From Oleispirillum sp965228165 (GTDB lineage: Bacteria > Pseudomonadota > Alphaproteobacteria > Rhodospirillales > Rhodospirillaceae), in NCBI GenBank assembly GCA_965228165.1, contig CBDDHB010000003.1:1364001-1428000 (forward strand): a stretch of DNA of 64,000 nucleotides, given 5' to 3'. Position numbers and translations under genes: made by a program. Shown here in pieces: positions 1 to 12,526 of the stretch (position 1 is the stretch's first letter; every line of letters begins with the position of its first letter). The notes beneath the pieces are model-generated. The model did not search any database, was not told the origin of the DNA, and worked only from the letters and a program-made list of their open reading frames with translations.

Positions 1-1041
1 GACCCCTATTTCTCCGCCGGCAAGCTCTCCTGGCTGTTGCGCAATCTGCCCGCCGTGGCGGAGGCCCATGCCGCCGGACGGCTGCGTCTGGGCACCACCG
101 ACGCCTTTTTTCTCGACCGTTTGTGCGGGCAATTCAAGACCGACCTCGCCACCGCGTCGCGTACCGGTCTGCTCGACCTTGCCAAGGGTTCGTGGAGTCC
201 GGAGCTCTGCGCCCTGCACGGCGTGCCGATGGACTGCCTGCCGGAAATCGTTGCCGTCGACGCGGGGTTCGGCGAAGTCGGCGGCGTGCCTCTCAAGGTC
301 TCCATCGTCGATCAGCAGGCGGCGCTGTACGGCCACGGCTGCCGCAAGCCGGGCGACTGCAAGATCACCTTCGGCACCGGCGCCTTCCTGTTGGCGGTGT
401 GCGGCGACCGGCGTCCGGCGACGCGCGATCTTCTGCCCACCGTCGCTTGGCGAAAGACGGGCGAGGCTCCGGTCTTCGCTGCCGAGGGCGGGGTCTACGA
501 CGCGGGGGCGGCGCTGGAATGGGCGCGCGCCATCGGCCTGTTCGAGTCCATGGAGGATCTGGACCGCTTCGAGGGGCCGTCGGCGCTAAGCCGAGGCATC
601 GTCTTCGTGCCCGCCCTTTCCGGGTTGGCCGCGCCCTATTGGGACCGCCGCGCCGCGCCGCTGTTCATCGGCATGGACCACGCCACGGGCAAAACCGATC
701 TGGCGCGCGCGGTGCTGGAAGGCGTCGCCATGCTCGCCGTCGGCCTGATCGAGGCGGCGGCCAGGGAGGCCGGAGCGGGAAGCGTCGTCTCGATCGACGG
801 CGGCCCGTCGCAGTGCACCTATTTCGCCCGCTTCCTGGCCGCCGCCAGCGGGCGAAGCATCGTCAGGCCCGCGATGCACGAACTCACCGCGCTGGGGTTG
901 GCCGAGCTGTGCGGCGCGCGGGTGGACGCGGCGCGCGCCGACGCCGCCACCCTGGTTCCCGACGACTCGGTCTCGGACGACGACCGTCGGCGGTTCGCCG
1001 CCGCCGTTGATCGCGCCCGCGACTGGCGGAACCTTTCCTAG
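1..1041 (+). CDS. FGGY-family carbohydrate kinase, probably glycerol kinase (5' end outside window)
   Basis: The reading frame is open from base 1, so only the C-terminal 346 residues of a roughly 500-residue kinase are present. The fragment starts with DPYFSAGKLSWLL, close to the DPYFSxTKxxWLL signature of glycerol kinases. It also has a TFGTGAF nucleotide-binding stretch (about residues 123-129) and the late GGPSQ loop. The family transfers phosphate from ATP to glycerol or a related polyol in the cytoplasm. Its stop overlaps by 4 bp the stop of the convergent hydrolase gene. Substrate is not settled, because the N-terminal half is missing and FGGY kinases differ in sugar preference. Confidence 0.8.
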   Translation, partial: DPYFSAGKLSWLLRNLPAVAEAHAAGRLRLGTTDAFFLDRLCGQFKTDLATASRTGLLDLAKGSWSPELCALHGVPMDCLPEIVAVDAGFGEVGGVPLKVSIVDQQAALYGHGCRKPGDCKITFGTGAFLLAVCGDRRPATRDLLPTVAWRKTGEAPVFAAEGGVYDAGAALEWARAIGLFESMEDLDRFEGPSALSRGIVFVPALSGLAAPYWDRRAAPLFIGMDHATGKTDLARAVLEGVAMLAVGLIEAAAREAGAGSVVSIDGGPSQCTYFARFLAAASGRSIVRPAMHELTALGLAELCGARVDAARADAATLVPDDSVSDDDRRRFAAAVDRARDWRNLS

Positions 1042-1934
1042 GGAATGGGCTCCCAGGCATAACCGGTCGCCGCCTTGCGGACGCGACCGATCCCCGGCCA
1101 TGCCATGTGCATCCCCGCCACCGCATAGCCTTCCGCCGCCGCTTTCGCGAGTATCGCCTTGCGGGTCTCCCGCGCCGCGTCGGCGTCCACGTCGAAGACC
1201 AGGGAAACGTTCGGGTTGGGGAACTGAAGCTGTTGCAGGTGGACGACGTCGCCCCAGACCAGCAGACGGCTGCCCCGGCTTTCCACCAGGAAGGCAGTGT
1301 GCCCTGGGGTGTGGCCATAAGCCGGAATCGCGGCGACGCCGGATATCGGCGTCCCCGCACCGTCGAAGCGAATCAGCCTGCCCGCCGCGTCGTAGGGAGC
1401 CAGGTTCTCGCGCGCTCGGCGCATGCCGTTCCTGCGCGGGTCGGGGGCGGTCTTTTCGCCTTCCGGGTCGATCCAGAAGGCGGCTTCGCGCCGTTCCAGA
1501 TAGATCCTGGCGTTGGGGAAGGTCGGCTTGCCGTCGGCCAGCATGCCGCCGACGTGATCGCCGTGCAGATGGGTCAGCAGCACCGCGGTCACCTGTTCGG
1601 GCCGGTATCCGGCGGCTTTCAGGTTCGCCAGCGTCTGTCCGGCTTCGCCACCGTTGCCGCTGTCGATCAGGGTCAGCGACGCGCCGGAGACGACGAGGAA
1701 GGTATTGACCTGAAGCATCACCGGGTCGTCGGGTTTGGCGACGCCCGCCTTCGGGATTTCCTCCGGATTGGCGATCAGCTTGTCGAGCGGTCGCGGTCCG
1801 GCGGCATCCCGAAGAGCGACGATCTCGACGTCGCCGAGTTTCATCCGGTGGACGCCGGGGGCGTCGGCGGCGCGAGCGGCGGCAAACGGCGACGACAATG
1901 CCAGCAGGACAAGAAGGACGAGCGGGGTGCGCAT
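1038..1934 (-). CDS. Exported MBL-fold metallo-hydrolase
   Basis: This is a metallo-beta-lactamase-fold protein of 298 residues. The start is set at the ATG at 1934 because GAGGAG lies about 8 nt upstream and the protein then opens with a clear signal peptide (MRTPLVLLVLLAL, cleavage near AARA-AD). The zinc motif THLHGDHVGG and the later GHTPGHT and GD elements are intact, so the fold should bind two metals. The protein is probably periplasmic. Relatives include lactonases and other hydrolases, and no substrate can be assigned. It is convergent with the kinase gene, and its start lies about 80 bp from the stop of the methyltransferase gene. Confidence 0.8.
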   Translation of the reverse strand: MRTPLVLLVLLALSSPFAAARAADAPGVHRMKLGDVEIVALRDAAGPRPLDKLIANPEEIPKAGVAKPDDPVMLQVNTFLVVSGASLTLIDSGNGGEAGQTLANLKAAGYRPEQVTAVLLTHLHGDHVGGMLADGKPTFPNARIYLERREAAFWIDPEGEKTAPDPRRNGMRRARENLAPYDAAGRLIRFDGAGTPISGVAAIPAYGHTPGHTAFLVESRGSRLLVWGDVVHLQQLQFPNPNVSLVFDVDADAARETRKAILAKAAAEGYAVAGMHMAWPGIGRVRKAATGYAWEPIP

Positions 1935-2013
1935 GGGCGGGGCTCCTCGGGGCGTTCCGGTCATGTTCAGAACAGGTGAGGAGGCGCGCGCCGCGCGGCA
2001 AGGTCGGAGAAGC

Positions 2014-3132
2014 CTATTTCAGCGCTTCGGTCGCATACAGGTTCACCCGCAATCCCCCGTGCAGCACCGGCGGATCGGGCGGGCCGAACCGCAGGCCGGT
2101 CGCCTGGGCGAGCGACGCCTGGTTGGTGATCAGGCCGACCCGCCACCCGGAAAAACCCGCCAACAGCGTCCGTCCGAGAGCCTGGTAAAGGGCGTGCAGG
2201 GGCTTCGCGTCGCCGATCCGGTCGCCGTAGGGCGGGTTGACGATGACCAGTCCGGGCGGCCCCTCCGGCGCGGCGAGGTCGCTGATCGCGTGCTGCCGGA
2301 AGCTGGCGATCGCGGAAACCCCGGCGCGTTCGGCGTTGCCCCGGCTGATCGCGATCGCGCCCGCGTCGCGGTCGCTGCCGTAAAACCGGACGGTGGGGGA
2401 GGCTTCCGCCGTCGCGCCGCGCATCGCCTGCCAGGCAGCCGGGTCGAAGCTCGCCAGCCGCTCGAAGGCGAAATGCCGCGCCCGTCCCGGGTCGAGGCGC
2501 ATGGCGATTTCCGCCGCCTCGATGACGAAGGTGCCCGAACCGCACATCGGATCGACCACCGGCTCGGCGCCGTCATAGCCGCATCGGCGCAGGAACAGGG
2601 CGGCCAGGGTCTCCCACATCGGCGCCTTGTTGACCGCCTCCTTGTACCCGCGCTTGTGCAGGGGTTCGCCCGAGGTATCGATGCTGAGGGAGCACAAATC
2701 GTCGTCGATGCGCGCCTTGACGCAGACCTCGGCCTCGTCGGAGATCGGCGCGCCGAGTTCCTCGGCGATGGCGCGGGCGATGCGTTGCGCCGCCGCGCCG
2801 CCGTGGTAGATGCGGGACCCCTTGGAGGCGGTGGCTTCGACCCGTACCGGCACGTCGGGGCGCAGGATCTCGGCCCAGGGGATGCGACGGGCGCGCTTGT
2901 CGAGCTGCGCCAGATGGAACGCGCGGAAGGCGGCGAAGCGGGCGAGAATCCGGCTCGCCCCCCGGATTTGCAGGTTGGCCCGCCAGACCTCGGGCCAGCC
3001 GCCCCGGAAGGCGACGCCGCCCTTGACCGCCACGGCGTCGGCGAATCCCTTTTCCCGGGCTTCCGCGCACAGCGCGGCCTCCAGACCAGGAACGGCGACG
3101 AGGAAAATCTCGAAATCGGCGTCGGTGTTCAT
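2014..3132 (-). CDS. THUMP-domain class I SAM-dependent RNA methyltransferase (RlmL/YpsC-like)
   Basis: The protein has 372 residues from the ATG at 3132. It has an N-terminal ferredoxin-like/THUMP region (about residues 1-160) and a C-terminal Rossmann methyltransferase with DPMCGSGTF as the SAM-binding motif and NPPYG as the catalytic motif of N-methyltransferases. This architecture matches the YpsC/RlmL-N group, which makes m2G in 23S rRNA or tRNA. An upstream in-frame ATG at 3195 would add 21 residues read from a dispersed repeat, so the shorter start is preferred. The exact RNA target is not visible. Confidence 0.85.
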   Translation of the reverse strand: MNTDADFEIFLVAVPGLEAALCAEAREKGFADAVAVKGGVAFRGGWPEVWRANLQIRGASRILARFAAFRAFHLAQLDKRARRIPWAEILRPDVPVRVEATASKGSRIYHGGAAAQRIARAIAEELGAPISDEAEVCVKARIDDDLCSLSIDTSGEPLHKRGYKEAVNKAPMWETLAALFLRRCGYDGAEPVVDPMCGSGTFVIEAAEIAMRLDPGRARHFAFERLASFDPAAWQAMRGATAEASPTVRFYGSDRDAGAIAISRGNAERAGVSAIASFRQHAISDLAAPEGPPGLVIVNPPYGDRIGDAKPLHALYQALGRTLLAGFSGWRVGLITNQASLAQATGLRFGPPDPPVLHGGLRVNLYATEALK

Positions 3133-3146
3133 CGCGCCTACATAGA

Positions 3147-3172
3147 GCATATTCCGCTCCAGTGGAACCACC
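3147..3172. repeat. Half copy of the GAGCATATTCC palindromic repeat
   Basis: The stretch beginning TAGAGCATATTCCG matches the terminal repeat of the 245-bp element at 19920-20164 and then diverges. It sits just upstream of the methyltransferase start and looks like a single decayed arm of the same small repeat family. Confidence 0.55.
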
Positions 3173-3247
3173 CGCGCCGTGCTGAACCGCGCCATTTATT
3201 CGCCCACGGCTCACCCCCTGAAGGCCGACGGCGCAGTCTGGCCACGG

Positions 3248-3295
3248 CCAGACACAGCAAAACCCGCCAGGGTGGGCGGGTTTTGCTGTGTCTGG
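3248..3295 (-). terminator. Perfect 21-bp stem hairpin after the tRNA-fMet fragment
   Basis: Arms 3248-3268 and 3275-3295 pair perfectly around a 6-nt loop. On the minus strand the hairpin begins at the CCA end of the tRNA fragment, as in the intact tRNA-fMet at 6886-6962, which is followed by its own 20-bp stem of unrelated sequence. Position and shape suggest a tRNA terminator. Confidence 0.6.
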
Positions 3296-3387
3296 TTGCG
3301 GGGGCCAGATTTTGCTGCGCGCCGTCGGCGCTGCGCTGCACCTTCGCGAACCGCTGGTTCGCTCGGGGTGAACTGACGACCTTCAGG
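3293..3387 (-). pseudogene. Disrupted tRNA-fMet fragment
   Basis: Bases 3293-3312 match 20 nt of the 3' end of the intact tRNA-fMet (acceptor stem and CCA). Bases 3369-3387 match the next tRNA segment up to the anticodon stem. They are separated by about 56 bp of foreign sequence inside the T arm, and nothing of the anticodon loop or D arm follows. The fragment cannot fold as a tRNA. Confidence 0.65.
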
Positions 3388-3690
3388 GGGTGAGACAGAT
3401 GTCCCATTTTACATCTTACTGATTTTTAATGCAAAACTAAGCTTATCTGAAAACATACCCTAAATATCGCACTAGGCATCCGCCGTTTCCGACCAGAATC
3501 CACCCAAAGTGCCCTAACCTGCCATCTCGACCCGTTCATCCCCACACGCAGTCGAATTTCTTCAACATGCCTGAATAGATTGTGCAAAAGTGGAAGAAAG
3601 GGTTATTAAGCATCTCCGGATAGAGCCTAATTTCATGTTTCGGGAAGTGTGGCGGTCAGAATACGCCTTCCCTTCAGCCGAGAGGTCTCC

Positions 3691-4731
3691 GTGGTCAATC
3701 CCTATCACGACCGGCCGCCCTATACGTTCTGGCGCCAGGGGGTGGAAGATGGAATACGGGACGGGATTGATCCTGTCGTGCGTTCCCCATTTTCCATTCG
3801 TCGCGACCTTCCCGTGGCGACGGCAGGAAGCTGCTTCGCCCAGCACATTTCGCGCACACTGGAGCGATTGGGCTTTTCCTATCTGGTGACGGAGCGGTTC
3901 GCTCCCACCCCGGGTGTCATCGACGAAAACTATGGGGTCTATCCGGCGCGTTTCGGCAATCTTTACACGGCGCGACAGTTGGTGCAGACCTTCGACCGCG
4001 CCTATGGCGATTTCGTGCCCTGCGACGACGTTTGGACTGGCCCCGACGGCACGGCGATCGACCCCTTCCGTCCGCGCATCCAGACGGGAGGCTTCCCCTC
4101 GGCGGAGGCCCTGCGCGCCGACCGAGAGAGACATCTCACCGCAGTACGGCGAATGTTCGAAACCTGCGGGGTGTTCATCTTTACGTTGGGGCTCACCGAA
4201 TCCTGGATGTCGGCGCGCGACGGCGCGGTTTTCCCCCTGGCCCCGGGGGTAGTCTCCCCGTTCGTGGATGAAGCAGCGTACCGTTTCCACAATTTCGGCG
4301 CTGCCGAGGTAACGACCGACCTGATGGCGTTCCTGACGCGCTTGGCCGAGGTCAATCCGGCTGCTCGGGTAATCCTGACGGTCTCCCCGGTGCCGTTGAT
4401 CGCCACTTACGAGGACCGGCACGTCCTGGTTTCCACCATCGCCAGCAAAAGCATCCTGCGCGCCGCCGTCGAGGAAGTGACGCGGATCGCCTCGCAAGTC
4501 GCCTATTTCCCGTCCTATGAAATCGTCACCGGCCCTCAGGCGAGGGGGCGGTTCTTCGCCCCGGATCTGAGGGAAGTCACGGACGAGGGCGTGGCCTATG
4601 TGATGTCGCTGTTCGAACGGCATTTCCTGAACACGGGGGGTCTTCCGAGCACCGAACTGAGCGAGGAGGACGAACGCCGCATGGCCGAACTCGCCGAGAT
4701 CATCTGCGACGAGGAGGCCATCCTGGAATGA
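3691..4731 (+). CDS. GSCFA-domain protein
   Basis: The protein carries the diagnostic AGSCFAQ motif of the GSCFA family near residue 43 of the chosen product. This family is SGNH-hydrolase-like and often sits in polysaccharide loci. It is likely an esterase or acyltransferase acting on a surface glycan. The GTG at 3691 is preferred as start because AGAGG lies 5 nt before it; an ATG at 3649 in the same frame would add 14 residues. The stop overlaps the next gene by 4 bp (ATGA), so the two are translationally coupled. The enzymatic activity is inferred, not shown. Confidence 0.75.
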   Translation: MVNPYHDRPPYTFWRQGVEDGIRDGIDPVVRSPFSIRRDLPVATAGSCFAQHISRTLERLGFSYLVTERFAPTPGVIDENYGVYPARFGNLYTARQLVQTFDRAYGDFVPCDDVWTGPDGTAIDPFRPRIQTGGFPSAEALRADRERHLTAVRRMFETCGVFIFTLGLTESWMSARDGAVFPLAPGVVSPFVDEAAYRFHNFGAAEVTTDLMAFLTRLAEVNPAARVILTVSPVPLIATYEDRHVLVSTIASKSILRAAVEEVTRIASQVAYFPSYEIVTGPQARGRFFAPDLREVTDEGVAYVMSLFERHFLNTGGLPSTELSEEDERRMAELAEIICDEEAILE

Positions 4732-5624
4732 AAATCGCTGTCCTGGGGAAATGCATCGTCGGTTCCTTCGGACTGGCGTTGCAGCAGATGTGCGAGCGGG
4801 ACGAGGTACATGCCTTCCAGGTTTCGGCGGTGGCCCGGGCGGACCGGATTGCCGAGATAGCTGCGTTCGTGGACGGGTGCGACGTCGTCTTCACCCAGCT
4901 GATCGGGGGTCGTTTCGGTCCCTTGGCGACGGCGGCCTTGCAAGCGCGGCATCCTCGCGTCCGGCGTTTCCCGGAAATTGTCTTCACCGGCTTCCACCCG
5001 GACTGCACCTATCTCTCCCTCGCGGGTCGGCAATACCCGAGCCCGATCGCCAGTTATCACTCGGAGATCGCCGTGGCGGCGTTTTCCTTGGGGATGGGGG
5101 TGGAGGAGGCCCTGGCGTTCTACAATGCCGAGACCTATCGGGCGCTCGGCCATTTCGAGGAATTCGCCAAAGCCCGGATTTTCCTCGGCAAGACGATGCT
5201 TGCCGACGGATTGGATATCGGACGTTTCTGGGATGTCTGGATGTCCCACGCACCGTTCATGCACACGGTCAACCACCCCAAATGGGCGGTGGTAGCGGAA
5301 CTCGCGCGGGAACTGGCGGTGGAGCAGGGACTAGTCCCACGAGGCACGCCCCTCCCGGCAACGGCGCTGGATTTCCTGATCGCCAATCCGGTCTGGCCGG
5401 TCTACCCGGAAATTGCCGAGGCCTGCGGGATTCGCGGCGGTCGTCTGTTCAAGGCGGATGGCCTGCCGGACCTGGGGACGGGAGGACGGGTTTTCCTGAC
5501 CCTGGAGGAATTCCTGCAAGGCAGTTTCGCTCTCTACCAAAACATACCGTTCGAGGCCTTCCAGACACCTCGTCTGGCGCAGGTACGCGCGGCCTTGCAG
5601 AGACTGCCCTTTCTGGCCGACTGA
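4728..5624 (+). CDS. WcbI-like polysaccharide biosynthesis putative acetyltransferase
   Basis: This 298-residue protein begins MKIAVLGKC, the glycine-rich opening of WcbI-type proteins of capsule clusters, and keeps the family's GFHPDC block (about residues 86-91) and SYHSE block (about 106-110). WcbI is known as a CoA-binding SGNH-fold protein proposed to O-acetylate capsular sugars. It is co-translated with the GSCFA gene by a 4-bp overlap. No glycosyltransferases or exporters lie alongside, so the pair is isolated from any larger capsule locus. Family membership is fairly sure; the reaction is inferred. Confidence 0.65.
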   Translation: MKIAVLGKCIVGSFGLALQQMCERDEVHAFQVSAVARADRIAEIAAFVDGCDVVFTQLIGGRFGPLATAALQARHPRVRRFPEIVFTGFHPDCTYLSLAGRQYPSPIASYHSEIAVAAFSLGMGVEEALAFYNAETYRALGHFEEFAKARIFLGKTMLADGLDIGRFWDVWMSHAPFMHTVNHPKWAVVAELARELAVEQGLVPRGTPLPATALDFLIANPVWPVYPEIAEACGIRGGRLFKADGLPDLGTGGRVFLTLEEFLQGSFALYQNIPFEAFQTPRLAQVRAALQRLPFLAD

Positions 5625-5646
5625 CGAGGCGACAAAAGCTGTCCAC

Positions 5647-5745
5647 TTAACCTTCTTGACTGACGAATGACATAACAGTCTCGATGGGTCTGCGTCCCAT
5701 GTTGCGGTAGCCCAGGTGGGGGCGTTCGGTGTTGTAGTGGACTGC
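5647..5745 (-). pseudogene. C-terminal remnant of an integrase-core transposase
   Basis: Thirty-two codons and a TAA read on the minus strand contain YNTERPHLGYRNMGRRP, the typical C-terminal tail of IS481-like or related DDE integrase-core transposases. The rest of the gene is missing, and homology stops exactly where the inverted repeat at 5743-5765 begins. Confidence 0.6.
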
Positions 5746-5765
5746 TGTGACCCCCAAGGTTCATC
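5743..5765. repeat. Outer inverted repeat, left copy
   Basis: A 23-bp sequence starting TGCTGTGACCCCCAAGG is repeated in perfect inverted orientation at 6787-6809. Together they flank the decayed IS3-type element and may be the ends of an older element or of the target it entered. Confidence 0.75.
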
Positions 5766-5794
5766 CAGCGGAGACTGGAGCCCGCCGCTGGATG

Positions 5795-6786
5795 TGACGT
5801 GCACCCCGAATTTGGACCGGGCATCCGGGCTTTTCCGGGGTATTTCTGCTCAGAACGGGCCGGATGCGTCTGAGCAGGTGAGCAGCGATATCGGGGGCTT
5901 GTTGCCGATGGCGCTGTGCGGACGAACTTCGTTGTAGTCCTGGAGCCATTCCGCCATTTTCAGCCGGGCGTCGTCAAGGCTCATGAACCAGTGGGTGTTC
6001 AGGCATTCCGCTCGGAACTTGCCATTGAACGATTCGATAAAGGCGTTGTCCGTCGGCTTGCCCGGGCGGGAGAAGTCGAGGACGACATCCTTCTGATAAG
6101 CCCACAGGTCGAGGTCGCGGGACACGAACTCAGACCCCTGGTCGACACGGATCGATTGGGGATAGCCGACCTTCGCGCAGATACGTTCAAGCGTTTGCAC
6201 CACGTCTTCGCCTCGGTAGCTGAATCGGGGATCGACCGCCGGGGAGAACCGCGAAAAGGTATCCACGATCGTCAGGATACGGATCTTGCGGCCCGTGGCG
6301 AGCTGGTCCTGGACAAAGTCCATCGCCCAAACCTGATTGGTCCTGGTGGCGCTCGTCCGTCGTCACGGAGCCGCGCCTTGACCCGCCGCTTCGGCGTCTT
6401 GTTCCGCAGTTGCAGCCCCATCTCCGTGTAAAGCCGATAGACCTTCTTCGCGTTCACCTTCCAACCCTCCCGGCAGAGAAGAACATGGACGCGCCGGTAG
6501 CCGTAGCGGACCCGCGTCTCGCAGATCTGTCGGATTCGCAGCTTGAGATCGGCCTGCTCGCGATGCTTGGGCTTGTAAGTGTAGAGGGAGCGATCGACCT
6601 GCAGAGCAGAACAGGCCTTGCGGCAAATCTCCGTGATCGGGATGCCGTCTTCCGCTTGCTTCAGAATGAACGCGATCTGGGCCTCGCTGAACTTCGACGT
6701 CTTCATCGGATTCTCCTTCTCCCGGCCAGGGGATCATAACTGGAAAATTCCAGATGTTTTCGGTCCGATTTAGCGGGGGCACGTCA
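5795..6786 (-). mobile_element. Decayed IS3-family insertion sequence
   Basis: Both ends begin TGACGTGC followed by a C-rich stretch when read inward (left from 5795, right from 6786), forming imperfect terminal inverted repeats that continue to a shared GGACCG. The interior encodes pieces of IS3-type OrfA and OrfB. At 992 bp it is shorter than the usual 1.2-1.3 kb of the family, in line with an internal deletion. The element is not expected to be active. Confidence 0.75.
5850..6706 (-). pseudogene. IS3-family transposase, deleted and frameshifted
   Basis: The N-terminal part (from 6706, MKTSKFSEAQIAFILKQ) is OrfA, but after about 30 residues it jumps into OrfB sequence (SLYTYKPKHREQADLK), showing an in-frame internal deletion. 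Around 6323-6350 the frame changes, and the rve integrase core continues in another frame (MDFVQDQLATG to the DYNEVRPHS tail, ending 5850). The D-D-E core region is mostly present, but no intact protein can be made. Confidence 0.8.
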
Positions 6787-6809
6787 GATGAACCTTGGGG
6801 GTCACAGCA
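6787..6809. repeat. Outer inverted repeat, right copy
   Basis: Perfect inverted partner of 5743-5765, ending immediately next to the right end of the IS3-type element at 6786. Confidence 0.75.
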
Positions 6810-6841
6810 CCTGAAGGCCGAGAGCTCGATTTTGGCCATGA

Positions 6842-6885
6842 CCAAAACACGACAGGCCTCCCAAGGAAGGAGGCCTGTCGTGTTT

Positions 6886-6888
<3 letters not shown>
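6842..6888 (-). terminator. tRNA-fMet terminator hairpin
   Basis: Arms 6842-6861 and 6869-6888 pair perfectly over 20 bp around a 7-nt loop, directly following and slightly overlapping the CCA end of tRNA-fMet on the minus strand. It is likely the 3' end of the rrn-tRNA transcript. Confidence 0.75.
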
Positions 6889-6962
<74 letters not shown>

Positions 6963-7090
6963 AGAAGGCGGTAAGCTGTTGAAGGCGAAGCGCCCGGCTT
7001 TTGGGGCGGGCGCTGTTGGTATGCCGGTTGGCTTGGAAGAGAGAGGTTTTGGAGTGTCTTGGGTTGATCTTCGTGTCGTGGGCTTGGAAG

Positions 7091-7206
7091 GCCTGGCAGC
7101 GACTTGCTCTCCCACACCTTAAGATGCAGTACCATCAGCGCGAGGCGGTTTCACGGTCGAGTTCGAGATGGGATCGGGTGGTTCACGCCTGCCATAACCA
7201 CCAGGC
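7091..7206 (-). rRNA. rrf: 5S ribosomal RNA
   Basis: Minus-strand sequence contains the conserved 5S core (GAACCACCCGATCCCATCTC, then GATGGTACTGC) and complementary ends GCCTGG and CCAGGC, giving about 116 nt. Ends are set by these stems and may be off by a few bases. Confidence 0.9.
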
Positions 7207-7287
7207 CATCGAAGCCCGCGAGACGAAGATTGAGTATCCGATCGATCGGGACAAGCCTTGGCGTTGGATTGGGCTTGTTTCTGCAAG

Positions 7288-10041
<2,754 letters not shown>

Positions 10042-10271
10042 TCCTTGCAGAAACAAACCCAACCCAAGATGGGCTCGCTTCCGTTCCCCCGATCCAATCC
10101 GCCACGACAGCGAACCCGATCGGGAGCGATCAGATTTCAGACACTCTCTGAACGACAACCCAATAGGATCGTCATTTCAGCTCTCTCTTCACAATGTCAA
10201 ACAGCACCGGCTTTAAGCCGGAACCCTCAACAGGGATCTCGGATATTCCAAAACGCAATCCAGCTAAACGT
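10042..10271 (-). other. tRNA-Ala to 23S spacer with boxA-like site
   Basis: About 230 bp without a gene. At 10192-10206 the minus strand reads GTGCTGTTTGACATT, resembling the boxA antitermination element that precedes 23S genes. Confidence 0.5.
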
Positions 10272-10347
10272 TGGTGGAGGCGAACGGGATCGAACCGATG
10301 ACCTCAAGCTTGCAAAGCTCGCGCTCTCCCAACTGAGCTACGCCCCC
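10272..10347 (-). tRNA. tRNA-Ala (TGC)
   Basis: A 76-nt cloverleaf in the 16S-23S spacer with anticodon TGC and encoded CCA. The acceptor stem GGGGGCG/CGCCTCC includes one G-T pair. Confidence 0.95.
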
Positions 10348-10438
10348 CTACGCCCGAGGCTTCGGGGGGCAGGCCCCCTTCCTCGCGCCCAGGCGACAAC
10401 CCGCCATTCGGCCTCTGCCGCGCGCGCTAAGAAAAGCT

Positions 10439-10515
<77 letters not shown>

Positions 10516-10642
10516 AGTCGCAAAAGCGACCGGACGCTCACATCCAGGCCTCGCGTCTTGGAATGAAAAAGGGATACGTGGACGGCGACCAGACCTGCCG
10601 GTCTTCTTTCCATCGGTCGGGTCGCCCCGCCGACAGCTTCCT

Positions 10643-12131
<1,489 letters not shown>

Positions 12132-12526
12132 CATCCCGGGACTTTACCCCCGGAACCTCAGAGCCGATCCATGCGCAACTCAAAAGAAAAACATACTCCT
12201 TGCGGGGTACGCTTCCTTACCTGATACGCATCGAACAGTCCGTTCCAAGCAGAACCAACCGCCGTCCGCGTATCCCTTCTTCCGATCAACAATGTCAAAG
12301 AACAAATTTAGAAAAACCAGAGCCTAAACCCCGGAAATCCCTCGGCTAAACCTTCCGGCCCAACCGCCCCAACCCGCTCCGGCTCGTCACCGCCTCGCGT
12401 CGGGAGGCCAGTTTCTAGGCCAACCAATACCCACCTGTCAAACACATTTTTGAAATAATTTCGGGGCGTCCGACAGTGCGCCAAAACCCGGCGCGGCCTT
12501 TACATGTAAGAAGGGATACGCCCCAA
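12132..12526 (-). other. rrn leader and upstream region
   Basis: A 395-bp non-coding stretch. It holds the rrn promoter (12412-12441) and, at 12291-12303, a minus-strand TGTTCTTTGACATT sequence resembling boxA of rRNA antitermination. The rest up to the hypothetical gene's stop at 12527 shows no other recognised signal. Confidence 0.6.
12412..12441 (-). promoter_or_regulatory. rrn sigma-70-type promoter
   Basis: On the minus strand, TTGACA (12441-12436) and TAGAAA (12417-12412) are separated by 18 bp, about 280 bp before the 16S start. The position fits the main rRNA promoter. Confidence 0.6.

Larger units (their letters stand above)
3133..3690. other. 558-bp non-coding stretch with repeats and tRNA debris
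   Basis: No convincing gene is seen. The left part holds the half repeat at 3147, a perfect 21-bp stem hairpin at 3248-3295 and a broken tRNA-fMet copy to 3387. The right part (3400-3640) is AT-rich compared with its surroundings and starts with a GTGAGACAGATGTCCC stretch that could be the edge of a lost insertion sequence. The latter reading is a guess. Confidence 0.5.
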
